DNA of 64,000 bases, from the NCBI RefSeq assembly GCF_037971845.1, contig NZ_CP150227.1:1178001-1242000 (forward strand), in the 5' to 3' direction. This DNA is from Paenibacillus sp. FSL R5-0766. Lineage in GTDB: Bacteria; Bacillota; Bacilli; Paenibacillales; Paenibacillaceae. The translations under genes and the position numbers were made by a program. This document shows, piece by piece, positions 16,862 to 26,264 of this stretch; position 1 is the first letter of the stretch, and each line of letters starts with the position of its first letter. Under the pieces are notes generated by a model. That model ran no database searches. It was not told the DNA's origin and saw nothing but the letters and a program-made list of their open reading frames with translations.

Positions 16862-17848
16862 ATGTTGCCTACCATAATTGATATTTCACGTGTAAGTGGT
16901 CTTTCTAAATCTACGGTATCCCGTGTGTTAAACGACCATCCTCATGTATCCATTGAAAGCAGGCAAAAAGTAAAAGAAGCTATCAAGGAGCTGGGATATG
17001 TTCGCAATACGCATGGGGTTCAGTTCCGCCTGCAGGCAAGCAATCATATCGGCGTGCTTGTCCCCGATGTGGAGCATCCCTATTTCAGCCAGCTTGTTAG
17101 TGCATTAGGTCGTTCCTTAGGCTCCGTGGGGTATCGACTTGTCATCTATCAGACCGAATTATCCCGCGAGTATGAACGTGATGTGTATGCCCGATTGTTA
17201 CATCGGGAGATGGATGCTGTAATTATTGCGCATTCCCATTTCTCGGAGAGAGAAATTAAAGAATGGTTAGGTTCAGGCATCGGGATCATATGCAACGAAG
17301 CGATGGACGGGGAGTTTCTCGATGTCTTTCGAATGGATGAAGAAGATGCGGTTTTTCAAGCGACCTCATATTTGCTGTTGAAGGGACGCCGTCATCTGTT
17401 TTTCTGTATGGATTACCTGACACCATTGCAAGAGAAGAGATGGAACGGGTTTCAACGGGCTCACCAACAGTTCGGCCTTCCGTGTGCGAAATCACAATGT
17501 TATGCAGGTCTGGTAACTATGGAGGATGGTTATGCCTTGGGTGAACAATTATTTATTTCTGCTCCATTGCCGGATGGAATGATAACGGGTAGTGACTTTG
17601 TAGCTACTGGTTTATTGAGAGCAGCAAAGCAAAGGGGAATATCCGTGCCTCAGGAAATGTCCGTTATTGGGTTTGATAACCATCCTGTCGGATTGATGAC
17701 TAACCCGGAGCTGACCACATTAACCAATTGTATTCCCGAAATGGTCAGGGACGTTACGGAATGCCTTACCCGGCGTTTGAAGGGGATGCAATCTGCTCCT
17801 ATAGTGAAAACCTATAAGACTTCGTTGATTATACGCGAGTCTACTTAG
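16862..17848 (+). CDS. LacI-family transcriptional regulator
   Basis: 329-residue repressor-type regulator. The start at ATG 16862 follows GAGGTG and gives the standard N-terminus MLPTIIDISRVSGLSKSTVSRVLNDHPHVS, a LacI helix-turn-helix plus hinge helix. The remainder is a periplasmic-binding-protein-like effector domain (IGVLVPDVEHPYFSQLVSALGRSLG, ISVPQEMSVIGFDNHPVGLMTNPELTTL). A longer frame from 16817 would place codons across its own operator and is rejected. The palindrome at 16820-16835 implies autoregulation and control of the divergent phosphatase. The effector is unknown, probably a sugar. Confidence 0.9.
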   Translation: MLPTIIDISRVSGLSKSTVSRVLNDHPHVSIESRQKVKEAIKELGYVRNTHGVQFRLQASNHIGVLVPDVEHPYFSQLVSALGRSLGSVGYRLVIYQTELSREYERDVYARLLHREMDAVIIAHSHFSEREIKEWLGSGIGIICNEAMDGEFLDVFRMDEEDAVFQATSYLLLKGRRHLFFCMDYLTPLQEKRWNGFQRAHQQFGLPCAKSQCYAGLVTMEDGYALGEQLFISAPLPDGMITGSDFVATGLLRAAKQRGISVPQEMSVIGFDNHPVGLMTNPELTTLTNCIPEMVRDVTECLTRRLKGMQSAPIVKTYKTSLIIREST

Positions 17849-18248
17849 AAGAAAGTAAAAGAAAAAGAAGGATGGTGAAATCCTTTAAAGAATGCGACAG
17901 CCCGATGTATGTGAATTGGAAAAGTGTACCCCAAGTTAGTTAGTATGTGCTAATTAATTCTTTGGCGGGATAACCTCACAAACACTGAATATTAATCGTT
18001 TTGGACGGATATTTGCCTATGTCATTCCAGGCAGGGTAGCTATAATAATACCCGACGGGCAGGATGGGGCTGCTCAGAGTAAAGAGGGCAGGAAAGGGGG
18101 ACGGAGCCGAGAAAGTCTGTTTAGGAGAATTATTCTTTTATACTTTTGTAAGCGCATTCAGGAAAATGTGAACATATGGATTACCGAACGTCTAATCATT
18201 CGATATGTATAAACGTAACCTATTCTGTCTCAAGGAGCGTGAAGGTGG
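17849..18248 (+). promoter_or_regulatory. Intergenic region with a cre-like site upstream of the PL11 lyase
   Basis: 400 bases without a gene. TGTAAGCGCATTCA at 18147-18160 matches the CcpA cre consensus with one mismatch, suggesting carbon catabolite repression of the downstream lyase. No clear terminator for the LacI gene and no convincing -35/-10 pair were found. Confidence 0.45.
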
Positions 18249-20660
18249 ATGAACTCAGAAACAACAGCGCCGGTACATAAAGGATCGGCTTCAGGTCTGC
18301 AATCAGGCCGCAGAAAGGCTCGTATGCCACTTGCAGCCAAGGTGCTCTCTTCGGCACTCAGCGTAGCTTTGCTCATTGGAGGAACAGCAGGAATCACTGG
18401 AGCAGAAGCTTCGAATGGGAAGGGTGCGCCGGAAGCCAGCCTGCAATCTAGCAAAGGAGGCAGTCACATGAAAAGTATTCAACTGGAGTATCTGGATCGG
18501 GGACTGGTGGCTGCGTCGACATCCGAAGGGGTGTTTCTCAGTTGGAGATTGCTTGGTGATGAGGCTACAGGGTATAGCGACAAAGGGCTGACAGGTACGG
18601 ACTTCAACGTCTACCGTGATGGCAAAAAGGTCGCTACCGTCACCGACAGCACCAACTATGTAGATGCCGCAGGCAAATCGTCTTCCCGTTATGAAGTGGC
18701 AGCAGTCAACAAGAAGGGCAAGGAGAGCAAACGCAGTGCATCCGTCAAACCTTGGGCGAACGGCTATGTGGACATTCCACTGAAAAAACCCGCCGATGGT
18801 GTGACGCCTGCGGGAGAAGCTTACACGTATTCCGCCAATGACATGAGCGTGGGTGATGTGGATGGGGATGGCCAATATGAGTTTTTCGTCAAATGGGACC
18901 CTTCCAATGCCAAGGACGTATCGCAAAAAGGATACACCGGTAAAACCTACATTGATGCGTACACCCTGGACGGACAATTGCTGTACCGAATCGATCTTGG
19001 GGTCAACATCCGGGCAGGTGCTCACTATACACAGATGCTCGTTTATGATTTTGACGGGGATGGCAAAGCCGAGATGATGTTTAAGACCGCTCCGGGCACG
19101 AAGATTATCAAATATAACAAAAAAGGCAAAGTGACATCCGAGAAGTACATCACGTTACCGAAGGAAGATCGCAAGGCAGGTGTGAAGAACGAGGATGATT
19201 ATCGTTTAAGTGCTGACGGTTACTACGACCACGTGGTGGATATGTTCAGAAGCTGGCATAAACATGATGAGGTTGTGAAAGGGAACTGGCCTGCGACATT
19301 GGAAGAGGCTTTTGGAATGGAGAAAAAATATAATTACCCATTATCTCAGCAGGATGCCGAGAGCCTGGCTGACTACTTCATTGATGTATATGCGGTAGAA
19401 CGCAGCAACCGCAATGAGCTGCGCAAGTTTGAAGGTTTTATCGTGGATGGTCCTGAGTATGTTACGGTATTTGAAGGCAAATCAGGCAAAGAGCTGGAGA
19501 CCATTCCATATGAACCTGAGCGTTATGATGATGGTCTGATGTGGGGCGATTATGCAATGGCACGGATCGAACCGGGCAATCGGGTGGACCGTTTCCTGGC
19601 AGGCGTGGCGTATCTGGATGGAAATAAACCGTCTGCTATCTTTGCACGCGGATATTATACACGTTCAACGATGGTTGCCTACAATTGGGACGGCAAGAAG
19701 CTGAAAAAGGAATGGAAAGTGGACAGCGGCTGGACACCGATGAAGAACCCGTTCAATGACGGGCCGCATGGTGTGGATGGCACAGATCCAGAGTACGGCT
19801 CCATTACTACTCAGGGAGCGCACTATTTCAGTGTGGCGGATGTGGATGGAGACGGCAAACAGGAGATTATCTATGGCTCCGCCACGATTGATCATGACGG
19901 CAGCGTGCTGTACAGCTCAACAGACCTGATGCCTGCCGAAAGTGCTGCACCGGGAACCATTGCCCGTCTGGGTCATGGGGACGCTCTTCATGTGGCAGAT
20001 ATCGACCCGGATCGTCCGGGACTGGAGATTTTTATGGTACATGAGGGTGGTCCTTGGGCGCCATACGGCTATTCCCTGCGTGATGCGAAGACCGGAGAAG
20101 TAATCTATGGTGGATACACGGGGAAAGATACCGGTCGCGGCATGGTGGGGGATGTTGATCCGACTCGCCGTGGGCTGGAGACATGGGCTGTAGGATTATG
20201 GACAGCGACTGGTGAAAAAATCAATGATCAGATGCCGGGAACGAATATGAATATCCGTTGGGCTGCCGATATGACGACACAGATCGTTGATGGTGCGATT
20301 GATGTTACACCAACCATCAAAGACTGGAATCGTGGCACATTGCTGACGGCAACAGGCACATTGACTAACAATCACACCAAAGGTACACCTTCTCTCGTGG
20401 CTGATATCTTCGGGGATTGGCGGGAAGAGATGCTGGTGAGAACCACCGACAGTTCAGCGATTCGTATCTATCTGAGTACCGAGAAAACGGACCGCAAATT
20501 GTACACGCTGATGCATGATGCGATGTATCGTGTGGGCATTGCCGGGCAGAACAGTGGATACAACCAGCCTTCCTATCCGTCCTTTTACATGGCGTCGGAT
20601 ATGGACTGGTCCAAAGTAACGCTGCCTAAGTTCTACACGCCAGGTAAGGGCGGAAAGTAA
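18249..20660 (+). CDS. Secreted PL11 rhamnogalacturonan lyase (YesW/YesX-like)
   Basis: 803-residue exported polysaccharide lyase that cleaves the galacturonate-rhamnose backbone of pectin rhamnogalacturonan I by beta-elimination. An unusually long N-terminus (about 25 polar residues) precedes the hydrophobic signal segment (SSALSVALLIGGTAGITGAEA). Residues 75-175 form the N-terminal beta domain (LEYLDRGLVAASTSEGVFLSWRLLG). The rest is the eight-bladed propeller with repeated Ca-binding loops, for example DVDGDGQYEFFVKWDPSN, DFDGDGKAEMMFKT and DVDGDGKQEIIYG, characteristic of PL11. A cre-like site lies 90 bases upstream and a terminator follows. Confidence 0.92.
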   Translation: MNSETTAPVHKGSASGLQSGRRKARMPLAAKVLSSALSVALLIGGTAGITGAEASNGKGAPEASLQSSKGGSHMKSIQLEYLDRGLVAASTSEGVFLSWRLLGDEATGYSDKGLTGTDFNVYRDGKKVATVTDSTNYVDAAGKSSSRYEVAAVNKKGKESKRSASVKPWANGYVDIPLKKPADGVTPAGEAYTYSANDMSVGDVDGDGQYEFFVKWDPSNAKDVSQKGYTGKTYIDAYTLDGQLLYRIDLGVNIRAGAHYTQMLVYDFDGDGKAEMMFKTAPGTKIIKYNKKGKVTSEKYITLPKEDRKAGVKNEDDYRLSADGYYDHVVDMFRSWHKHDEVVKGNWPATLEEAFGMEKKYNYPLSQQDAESLADYFIDVYAVERSNRNELRKFEGFIVDGPEYVTVFEGKSGKELETIPYEPERYDDGLMWGDYAMARIEPGNRVDRFLAGVAYLDGNKPSAIFARGYYTRSTMVAYNWDGKKLKKEWKVDSGWTPMKNPFNDGPHGVDGTDPEYGSITTQGAHYFSVADVDGDGKQEIIYGSATIDHDGSVLYSSTDLMPAESAAPGTIARLGHGDALHVADIDPDRPGLEIFMVHEGGPWAPYGYSLRDAKTGEVIYGGYTGKDTGRGMVGDVDPTRRGLETWAVGLWTATGEKINDQMPGTNMNIRWAADMTTQIVDGAIDVTPTIKDWNRGTLLTATGTLTNNHTKGTPSLVADIFGDWREEMLVRTTDSSAIRIYLSTEKTDRKLYTLMHDAMYRVGIAGQNSGYNQPSYPSFYMASDMDWSKVTLPKFYTPGKGGK

Positions 20661-20765
20661 GCAGGTTGATGAAATAGTAAGATAGCATAAAACTGGATCA
20701 GATTGTAACGTAAAGAAGCAGCGTCAATGGTTATGAGCAAGTTCTAAAGCATTTTGAAGTGTTGT

Positions 20766-20819
20766 AAAGCTCTGGATTCTCCCCTGTGTCTCGGCACATG
20801 GGGGTTTCAGAGCTTTTTT
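20766..20819 (+). terminator. Rho-independent terminator after the PL11 lyase
   Basis: Arms AAGCTCTG and CAGAGCTT close over an inner CCCC/GGGG stem and are followed by a T run. Confidence 0.75.
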
Positions 20820-20879
20820 ACATGAGGATCTGATGGAGTTGGGAATAGAGCTTGCCATGTTCGGGCGATCCATGTTACG

Positions 20880-21506
20880 TCAATCTTTTATATCGTTAGA
20901 GTCTAGATGCTCGGTTGAAGCGAACGCTTCAATGGTGTAATTTCCTTGATCATGGATCAATGTGGTGATGGAGCATTCGGGGATCAATTGGTTCTGCATA
21001 GCTATAAAGTCGGAATGCCAGACGTTAAGCTCACGCTCGGTAAAGGTTTGCACCAGAAAATCCGTAATGAGTCCACCATGTGCAACCACAATAATGTTAC
21101 TGTTCTCTGGCTCTTCATTAGCCAGTTCGGTTAGGAGGGAGGCCAGACGTTCACCAGCCTGTTTTGCCGAGTCTCCCACGGGTGGAATGAAATCTGGGTC
21201 AGACGTACATCGATCCCACATCGCAATGAATTCTTCGAATGACTGATCCGGGGAATCGCCCCAATTGGCACGTTCGCGCAGGCGAGGGTCTTCGGTTATA
21301 TGGGCATGGGTAAGGCGGGAAATCATACTTGCGGTTTCTCGGGCTCGTCGAAGTGGGCTGGTAAGAATTTTAGTAACGGGAAAGGTAGCTTTGGCAAAAT
21401 GAAGTGCCGTGGCTTCGGCTTGTAAAGCCCCTTCGGAAGTGAGGGAGACATCACCGATTCGTCGTTCTTTGAGACCATGTCTCACCAAATGAAAGGTGGT
21501 ACTCAT
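20880..21506 (-). CDS. Histidine-phosphatase-family protein (phosphoglycerate-mutase-like)
   Basis: 208 residues. The N-terminal LVRHGLKER is the catalytic RHG motif with the phosphoacceptor histidine. SPLRRARETA supplies the second arginine, and VVAHGGLITDFL supplies the second catalytic histidine. This is the branch-1 histidine-phosphatase fold. The strong AAGGAGGTTTCCGCTC precedes the ATG. It is monocistronic and opposite to an AraC regulator. Substrate unknown; proteins of this kind act on small phosphate esters. Confidence 0.85.
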   Translation of the reverse strand: MSTTFHLVRHGLKERRIGDVSLTSEGALQAEATALHFAKATFPVTKILTSPLRRARETASMISRLTHAHITEDPRLRERANWGDSPDQSFEEFIAMWDRCTSDPDFIPPVGDSAKQAGERLASLLTELANEEPENSNIIVVAHGGLITDFLVQTFTERELNVWHSDFIAMQNQLIPECSITTLIHDQGNYTIEAFASTEHLDSNDIKD

Positions 21507-21687
21507 GAGCGGAAACCTCCTTAAGTATAGACAGTTTACATAAAGGATTAGATGATATACTAATTATATATTTATCTAATTACATAATACAACCATCATT
21601 TAAGTCAGGACAGTTTATATCCACCCGACAGAATTGTTACAATGGAGAAAAGTGAGGATCGATCATTGTAGGAATGGAGGTATGGAT

Positions 21688-22701
21688 ATGAGCATTACGA
21701 AGCACTGGACAGGAAGCCTGTATCAGGAGGCATTGCGAACTGAGGACTGCGGGCCGCGTTTCTACGCTTACTATTACAAGCAGTGGGACAACTATCGTAT
21801 GTCCTATCACCATCATGAATCCACAGAGATCATGTATATTATTTCGGGAATGTGCCGGGTGGATGTGCAGATGTCGGATGGGAGTTCGGAGCAGGCTGTT
21901 TTGAAAAAAGGGCAGTTCATTATGCTGGACGCAGGTGTCCCGCACCGTTTGCTGGTGGAAGATGGTGTCCCTTGCCGGATGCTCAATGTGGAGTTTGGAT
22001 TCTCAGGCTCGCCTCCCGGACAGCTATCCATCCGTCAGCTCGCGCTGGAGGAGGAAGAAGTTCGCACTCTACTCTCTAATGCTTCGCCATATCTGGTACT
22101 GCCTGACCCGGAAGAGGTGTATCATATTATGAAAAGTCTGGTCCTGGAACTCGACCAGCGAGGTCTGCTGGAGCAAGGAAGGTCATCTTTACCAATAGGA
22201 GTTATTCCTACAGAGAAAAGGGCACAACATCGCGAAGCCCGGAATCTCTCGTCCCCGGAACAGGGTATGCTGGTACGTACACTGTTTATTCAGTTGCTGG
22301 TCCGTGTTGCACGTCTGCGCGGAGAAATGAGCCGGAGTGCGCCAGATCAGGCGGAGCTGTATGTCAAACGAACCATTGAATTCATGCATCACAATATGGA
22401 TCGCAACATTCAGATGAAGGATATTGCGGCAGCAGTTAATCTGCATCCAGGCTATTTACATCGTATTTTTCGTCAGCACACGCAGCGCACACCTACCGAC
22501 TACCTGACGATGCTTCGCATGGAGAAGGCCAAGATGCTGCTTCAGCAGACGAATATCCCGATTTCGGAAATCTCCGACTATGTTGGAGTAGGCAGTCGTC
22601 AGTATTTTCATATGTTGTTCAAGAAATATACAGGCTCGACTCCAGTTGAATTTCGCTCCTCTATGGAACGACATGTTAGTCAGTACCCGCCGGATGAATG
22701 A
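21688..22701 (+). CDS. AraC-family transcriptional regulator with cupin sensor
   Basis: About 338 residues from ATG 21688, seven bases after GGAGG; ATG 21682 is a possible alternative. The N-terminal cupin (YHHHESTEIMYIISGMCRVDVQMSDG...FIMLDAGVPHRLLVE) is the effector-binding domain. The C-terminal double helix-turn-helix (IEFMHHNMDRNIQMKDIAAAVNLHPGYLHRIFRQHTQRTPTDYL and the matching second half) is typical of AraC/XylS. It lies directly upstream of and co-oriented with a GH4 enzyme, which it probably activates in response to a uronate or related sugar. Confidence 0.9.
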   Translation: MSITKHWTGSLYQEALRTEDCGPRFYAYYYKQWDNYRMSYHHHESTEIMYIISGMCRVDVQMSDGSSEQAVLKKGQFIMLDAGVPHRLLVEDGVPCRMLNVEFGFSGSPPGQLSIRQLALEEEEVRTLLSNASPYLVLPDPEEVYHIMKSLVLELDQRGLLEQGRSSLPIGVIPTEKRAQHREARNLSSPEQGMLVRTLFIQLLVRVARLRGEMSRSAPDQAELYVKRTIEFMHHNMDRNIQMKDIAAAVNLHPGYLHRIFRQHTQRTPTDYLTMLRMEKAKMLLQQTNIPISEISDYVGVGSRQYFHMLFKKYTGSTPVEFRSSMERHVSQYPPDE

Positions 22702-22890
22702 GCCGATTGCAGTTATTTTTGAATACATATCGATTAGTGGATCTGGCGCATAAAAGTTAGGATTTTTGACAACAAGATCTTGAACAGGTCATGATTTTGA
22801 TAACGCTTCCCTATTTGCCGTTGGTACAATGATTTCATGAAGAGAGTCATTAACCGAAGCAAAAGATTCGGATTAGGGGAGGACATAGGC

Positions 22891-24396
22891 ATGTCGTTTA
22901 AAGTGGCGTTTATCGGGGCAGGAAGTATCGGATTTACACGGGGATTGCTAAGGGATTTGCTCACGGTACCAGAGTTTAACAACATCGAGATTGCGTTCTG
23001 CGATATTAACCAGCACAATCTGGATATGGTGACTGAGCTGTGTCAGCGGGATATCCGTGAGAATGGATTGAATATTCAGATTCAGCCGACAACGGATCGG
23101 AGAGAAGCGTTAAAAGATGCGAAGTATGTACTGTGTACGATTCGTGTTGGGGGACTGGAAGCATTTGCAACCGATGTGGATATTCCACTGAAATATGGGG
23201 TTGATCAATGTGTCGGCGATACGCTGTGTGCAGGCGGCATTATGTACGGACAACGGGGAATCGCCGAGATGCTGGATATCTGTAAAGATATTCGTGAACA
23301 GAGTGCACCCGACGTGCTGCTCTTGAACTATTCCAATCCGATGGCGATGCTGACTTGGGCTTGCAATAAGTATGGTGGTGTGCGGACGATCGGACTGTGT
23401 CATGGTGTACAGCATGGTCATCATCAGATTGCGGAAGCTTTTGGCTTGAAAAAGAGCGAAGTGGATATTATCTGTGCCGGCATCAACCATCAGACCTGGT
23501 ACATTCAGGCGTCTCATGAAGGTAAAGACCTTACAGGTGATCTGCTCGAAGCCTTCGAGAAACATCCGGAGTACAGCCGCACTGAGAAAGTGCGGATCGA
23601 TATGCTGCGCCGCTTCGGATACTACAGCACGGAATCGAATGGTCATCTGAGTGAATATGTGCCGTGGTATCGCAAACGTCCGGAAGAGATCAACGAATGG
23701 ATCGACCTGGGCAACTGGATTAACGGAGAGACAGGTGGGTATCTGCGGGTATGTACCGAGGGACGCAACTGGTTTGAGACTGATTTTCCAAACTGGATGA
23801 AGGATGAACCGATGCAATTCATTCCGGAAAAACGGGGTGAGGAGCACGGTTCGTACATTATTGAAGGGCTGGAGACGGGACGTGTCTATCGTGGACATTT
23901 CAATACCGTTAATAATGGAGTAATCTCGAACCTGCCAGATGATGCGATTATTGAAGCACCGGGATATGTGGATCGCAACGGCATCTCCATGCCGCATGTA
24001 GGCGATCTGCCACTTGGTCCGGCTGCGGTATGTAATGTGAGCATTTTCGTGCAACGTCTTGCGGTTGAAGCCGCGGTGAACGGAGACGACAAATTACTTC
24101 GTCAGGCGTTCATGATGGACCCGCTCGTGGGTGCCGTGTGTAATCCAAAAGAAATCTGGCAGATGGTCGACGAGATGCTGGTTGCACAGGCCCAGTGGTT
24201 GCCGCAGTACGGGGATGCGATTGCTGCCGCAGAAGAGAGACTTGCTGCTGGCGACCTTATTCCAACAAAGGAATATGAAGGTGCAGCACGTCTTAAGGTG
24301 AAAACGGTGGAAGAAATGAAACAGGATCGCGATGCTGCCAACAAAAACGCAGGTGAATCCGATAAAGGGAAAGATAGAGAGAAAGTGCAGCAATAG
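22891..24396 (+). CDS. GH4 glycosidase, alpha-galacturonidase-like (LplD type)
   Basis: About 501 residues. ATG 22891 follows AGGGGAGGA and begins with the Rossmann NAD-binding motif FKVAFIGAGSIGFTRGL, which fixes the start. The family-4 motifs are present: CDINQHNLDM for NAD, YSNPMAMLTW, and the metal-binding GLCHGVQHG with downstream histidines in CAGINHQTWY. GH4 enzymes use NAD and Mn by a redox-elimination mechanism. The CHGV form and the pectin context (PL11 lyase nearby) point to an alpha-galacturonidase rather than an alpha-glucosidase. The C-terminus is charged and lysine-rich. Confidence 0.85.
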   Translation: MSFKVAFIGAGSIGFTRGLLRDLLTVPEFNNIEIAFCDINQHNLDMVTELCQRDIRENGLNIQIQPTTDRREALKDAKYVLCTIRVGGLEAFATDVDIPLKYGVDQCVGDTLCAGGIMYGQRGIAEMLDICKDIREQSAPDVLLLNYSNPMAMLTWACNKYGGVRTIGLCHGVQHGHHQIAEAFGLKKSEVDIICAGINHQTWYIQASHEGKDLTGDLLEAFEKHPEYSRTEKVRIDMLRRFGYYSTESNGHLSEYVPWYRKRPEEINEWIDLGNWINGETGGYLRVCTEGRNWFETDFPNWMKDEPMQFIPEKRGEEHGSYIIEGLETGRVYRGHFNTVNNGVISNLPDDAIIEAPGYVDRNGISMPHVGDLPLGPAAVCNVSIFVQRLAVEAAVNGDDKLLRQAFMMDPLVGAVCNPKEIWQMVDEMLVAQAQWLPQYGDAIAAAEERLAAGDLIPTKEYEGAARLKVKTVEEMKQDRDAANKNAGESDKGKDREKVQQ

Positions 24397-24482
24397 ATGG
24401 AGGCAAGATGTACAATAACGAAATATAAACGGAATATGGAATCAAATGAAGAAAAACGAATAAGAAATATAAAGAGTAGACG

Positions 24483-24516
24483 GGCCCTCCCCAGTATTGG
24501 AGGGCCTGTTTGGTTT
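24483..24516 (+). terminator. Terminator after the GH4 gene
   Basis: Arms GGCCCTCC (24483-24490) and GGAGGGCC (24499-24506), followed by TGTTTGGTTTT. Confidence 0.65.
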
Positions 24517-25058
24517 TATTTTGATTCAACGACATGAACCACAAACGTAAAAGAAGTATCTCCTAGGCTGATCTGTGAATCTTGAGGTGAAGACCAGCGG
24601 AGAAATGCACTGTAATAATGTGTCCCTGGTTCCTTGGGAAGTTGGAAGGTCCCCTCCGTAGAAGTAATGGATTGATTGCGCTTGTTCACATATTCAGAAA
24701 TATTTATCTCATCTGGGGGGATATCTATACCCATATCTATGGATAAAGTCTCACCGACAAGAACTTGGACGGGAGTGTTGTCTTCAAAATTTAGGCTAGC
24801 GTAATCAGCGCAGGCGCCTCCCCAACAATAACTGCCCTGGATAGCGGGAATAGAGATGCCGCTTTCGCTCTGAATAGTTGGCGTAGGAAGTTTCTGAGGT
24901 AAGTTGGATTCCGATTCCTGAACCTGTTCTAGTCCCATTTCGATTTCCTTTGTAACATTACTTGGAGTCGAATTACAGCCAGATAATATCAGCATAGTTG
25001 AAAGAAATACCAATGTGGTCAAGGTTCTTAACGTATTGAAGAATTTTATTTTGTCCAC
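24516..25058 (-). CDS. Lipoprotein of unknown function
   Basis: About 180 residues with a lipoprotein signal (LRTLTTLVFLSTMLILSGC) and lipobox LSGC. The mature part is beta-rich, with no catalytic motif and four cysteines in a short CWGGACADY region, and a family is not recognised. The start is unusual. The first in-frame start is GTG 25058, but it overlaps the AGGGAGGTGG Shine-Dalgarno. The codon at the ideal distance (seven bases) is ATA (25049-25047), which would give MKFFNTLRTL. Monocistronic. Confidence 0.6.
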   Translation of the reverse strand: MDKIKFFNTLRTLTTLVFLSTMLILSGCNSTPSNVTKEIEMGLEQVQESESNLPQKLPTPTIQSESGISIPAIQGSYCWGGACADYASLNFEDNTPVQVLVGETLSIDMGIDIPPDEINISEYVNKRNQSITSTEGTFQLPKEPGTHYYSAFLRWSSPQDSQISLGDTSFTFVVHVVESK

Positions 25059-25137
25059 CTCCCTAATATCTTCCAGACGAAAAGCAAGAGAGGAATGTTG
25101 CTAAAGTTACTCTTGCGATGCATATTTACCATGTGAT

Positions 25138-25176
25138 ACATATTACCTTTACAGACATAGTAATGTGTCTTATAGT
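25138..25176 (+). promoter_or_regulatory. Promoter and putative PadR operator
   Basis: TTTACA (25148-25153), a 17-base spacer and TATAGT (25171-25176) form a good promoter for the PadR operon. The inverted repeat ACATATTAC (25138-25146) / GTAATGTGT (25160-25168), with an 8 of 9 match, straddles the -35 and the spacer, where a repressor would block polymerase. Confidence 0.5.
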
Positions 25177-25212
25177 ATACACAGGACGGAAGAAAGTCGG
25201 TGAAACTCGTAG

Positions 25213-25572
25213 ATGGATGTGCAAGTGATTAACAGTGATCTGATTCGGGGCAATATTGACCCCATCATTCTGAGTGTACTTATACCCGCAGATAACTATG
25301 GCTACAGCATTATTAAGGAGATCTATCGCAAGAGCGGAGAGCAGTTTGAATTGAAGGAACCCACGCTTTATTCCAGTTTGAAGAGGCTGGAGAAGAGTGG
25401 ATATGTGGAGTCCTACTGGGGGGAAGAGACGCAGGGAGGACGACGCAAATATTACCGAATTACAACGCAAGGCCTCGAAGCCTATAGAGAGCAGGTTCAT
25501 GCTTGGCAAGCAGCCAAGGCACTGATTGATTGCATGATTGTCACTGGAGAAAAAGGAGATGAAGACCTATGA
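25213..25572 (+). CDS. PadR-family transcriptional regulator
   Basis: 119 residues with the PadR winged helix: ILSVLIPADNYGYSIIKEIYRKSG, then EPTLYSSLKRLEKSGYVESYWGEETQGGRRKYYRITTQGLEAY. It overlaps the next gene by four bases. PadR proteins usually repress the neighbouring membrane or export genes; here the partners are two membrane proteins of unknown function. A promoter with an internal inverted repeat lies just upstream, consistent with autoregulation. Confidence 0.9.
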   Translation: MDVQVINSDLIRGNIDPIILSVLIPADNYGYSIIKEIYRKSGEQFELKEPTLYSSLKRLEKSGYVESYWGEETQGGRRKYYRITTQGLEAYREQVHAWQAAKALIDCMIVTGEKGDEDL

Positions 25573-26264
25573 GATTGGAAGTTCGCATCACCCGTCATGT
25601 GAATCGTTTGTTCGCTCATGCACAAGATACATTGGACAACCGAGAATTAAAAGAAGAGATTCACAGCAATCTCGCTGCGCGGATTGACGATTATATCTCG
25701 CAGGGGATGAGTGAAGAGAAGGCGTTCCAGACCGCCATTCAGCATATCGCTGGTATGGATGAAGTGATGAGTGACCATCGAAGGGTACAACGTGTTCCTT
25801 ACTGGACAGCGTTGTTGCAGTCTGCTCTGATTTATAGCCTCATAGCCTGGATCATTACCATTCCAATGAGAGTGCTGATGCAAGGCTCCGCCATAAACAA
25901 TCTGCTTATGATCGTGAGTCTCATTGTTGGTGGCATGTATGTATTGTATCTGTTGATCAACAAGACGAACGATTCTGCAACTTCCGTGAAAACCACGGTT
26001 ATTCGAATTCCTGCCTTAGTGCAGTGGAATCGCAGAATATGGTGGTTGTGGGCGGTATTAATACTCGTACTATGGGGGACGCAGGCAGCGTTGCGATTCG
26101 GAAGCAGCATCTGGTTTAATCGACCCATTCAGGTGGATGGACCCTATCAGTTTGCAGTGATCGTCATTGCCTTTGCCATCCCATTACTAAGTGTTATTAT
26201 TCCTTTGGTTGTGCATCGCGCGTATCGGATCGTTAGTAAGTATGAAGTGAGTGATGCGTTATGA
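25569..26264 (+). CDS. PadR-associated membrane protein with HAAS-type N-terminus
   Basis: 231 residues. The N-terminal 80 residues (RHVNRLFAHAQDTLDNRELKEEIHSNLAARIDDYISQGMSEEKAFQTAIQHIAGMDEV) resemble the helical HAAS/permease-prefix domain found next to PadR regulators. Four hydrophobic segments follow. The gene overlaps both neighbours by four bases, forming a tight PadR-membrane-membrane operon. No transport motif is visible. A role in envelope stress or signal-coupled membrane regulation is only suggested by context. Confidence 0.7.
   Translation: MRLEVRITRHVNRLFAHAQDTLDNRELKEEIHSNLAARIDDYISQGMSEEKAFQTAIQHIAGMDEVMSDHRRVQRVPYWTALLQSALIYSLIAWIITIPMRVLMQGSAINNLLMIVSLIVGGMYVLYLLINKTNDSATSVKTTVIRIPALVQWNRRIWWLWAVLILVLWGTQAALRFGSSIWFNRPIQVDGPYQFAVIVIAFAIPLLSVIIPLVVHRAYRIVSKYEVSDAL

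Noticed and set aside
22795..22812. TGATAACGCTTCCC as a cre site before the GH4 gene
   Set aside because: It has three mismatches at conserved positions, so it is too weak.
23110..24054. A 314-codon ORF antisense to the GH4 gene
   Set aside because: It is a shadow of a well-supported coding frame, with no ribosome-binding site and no recognisable domains. Similar long antisense frames (e.g. 11656-12501, 14666-15406, 61613-62596) were rejected for the same reason.
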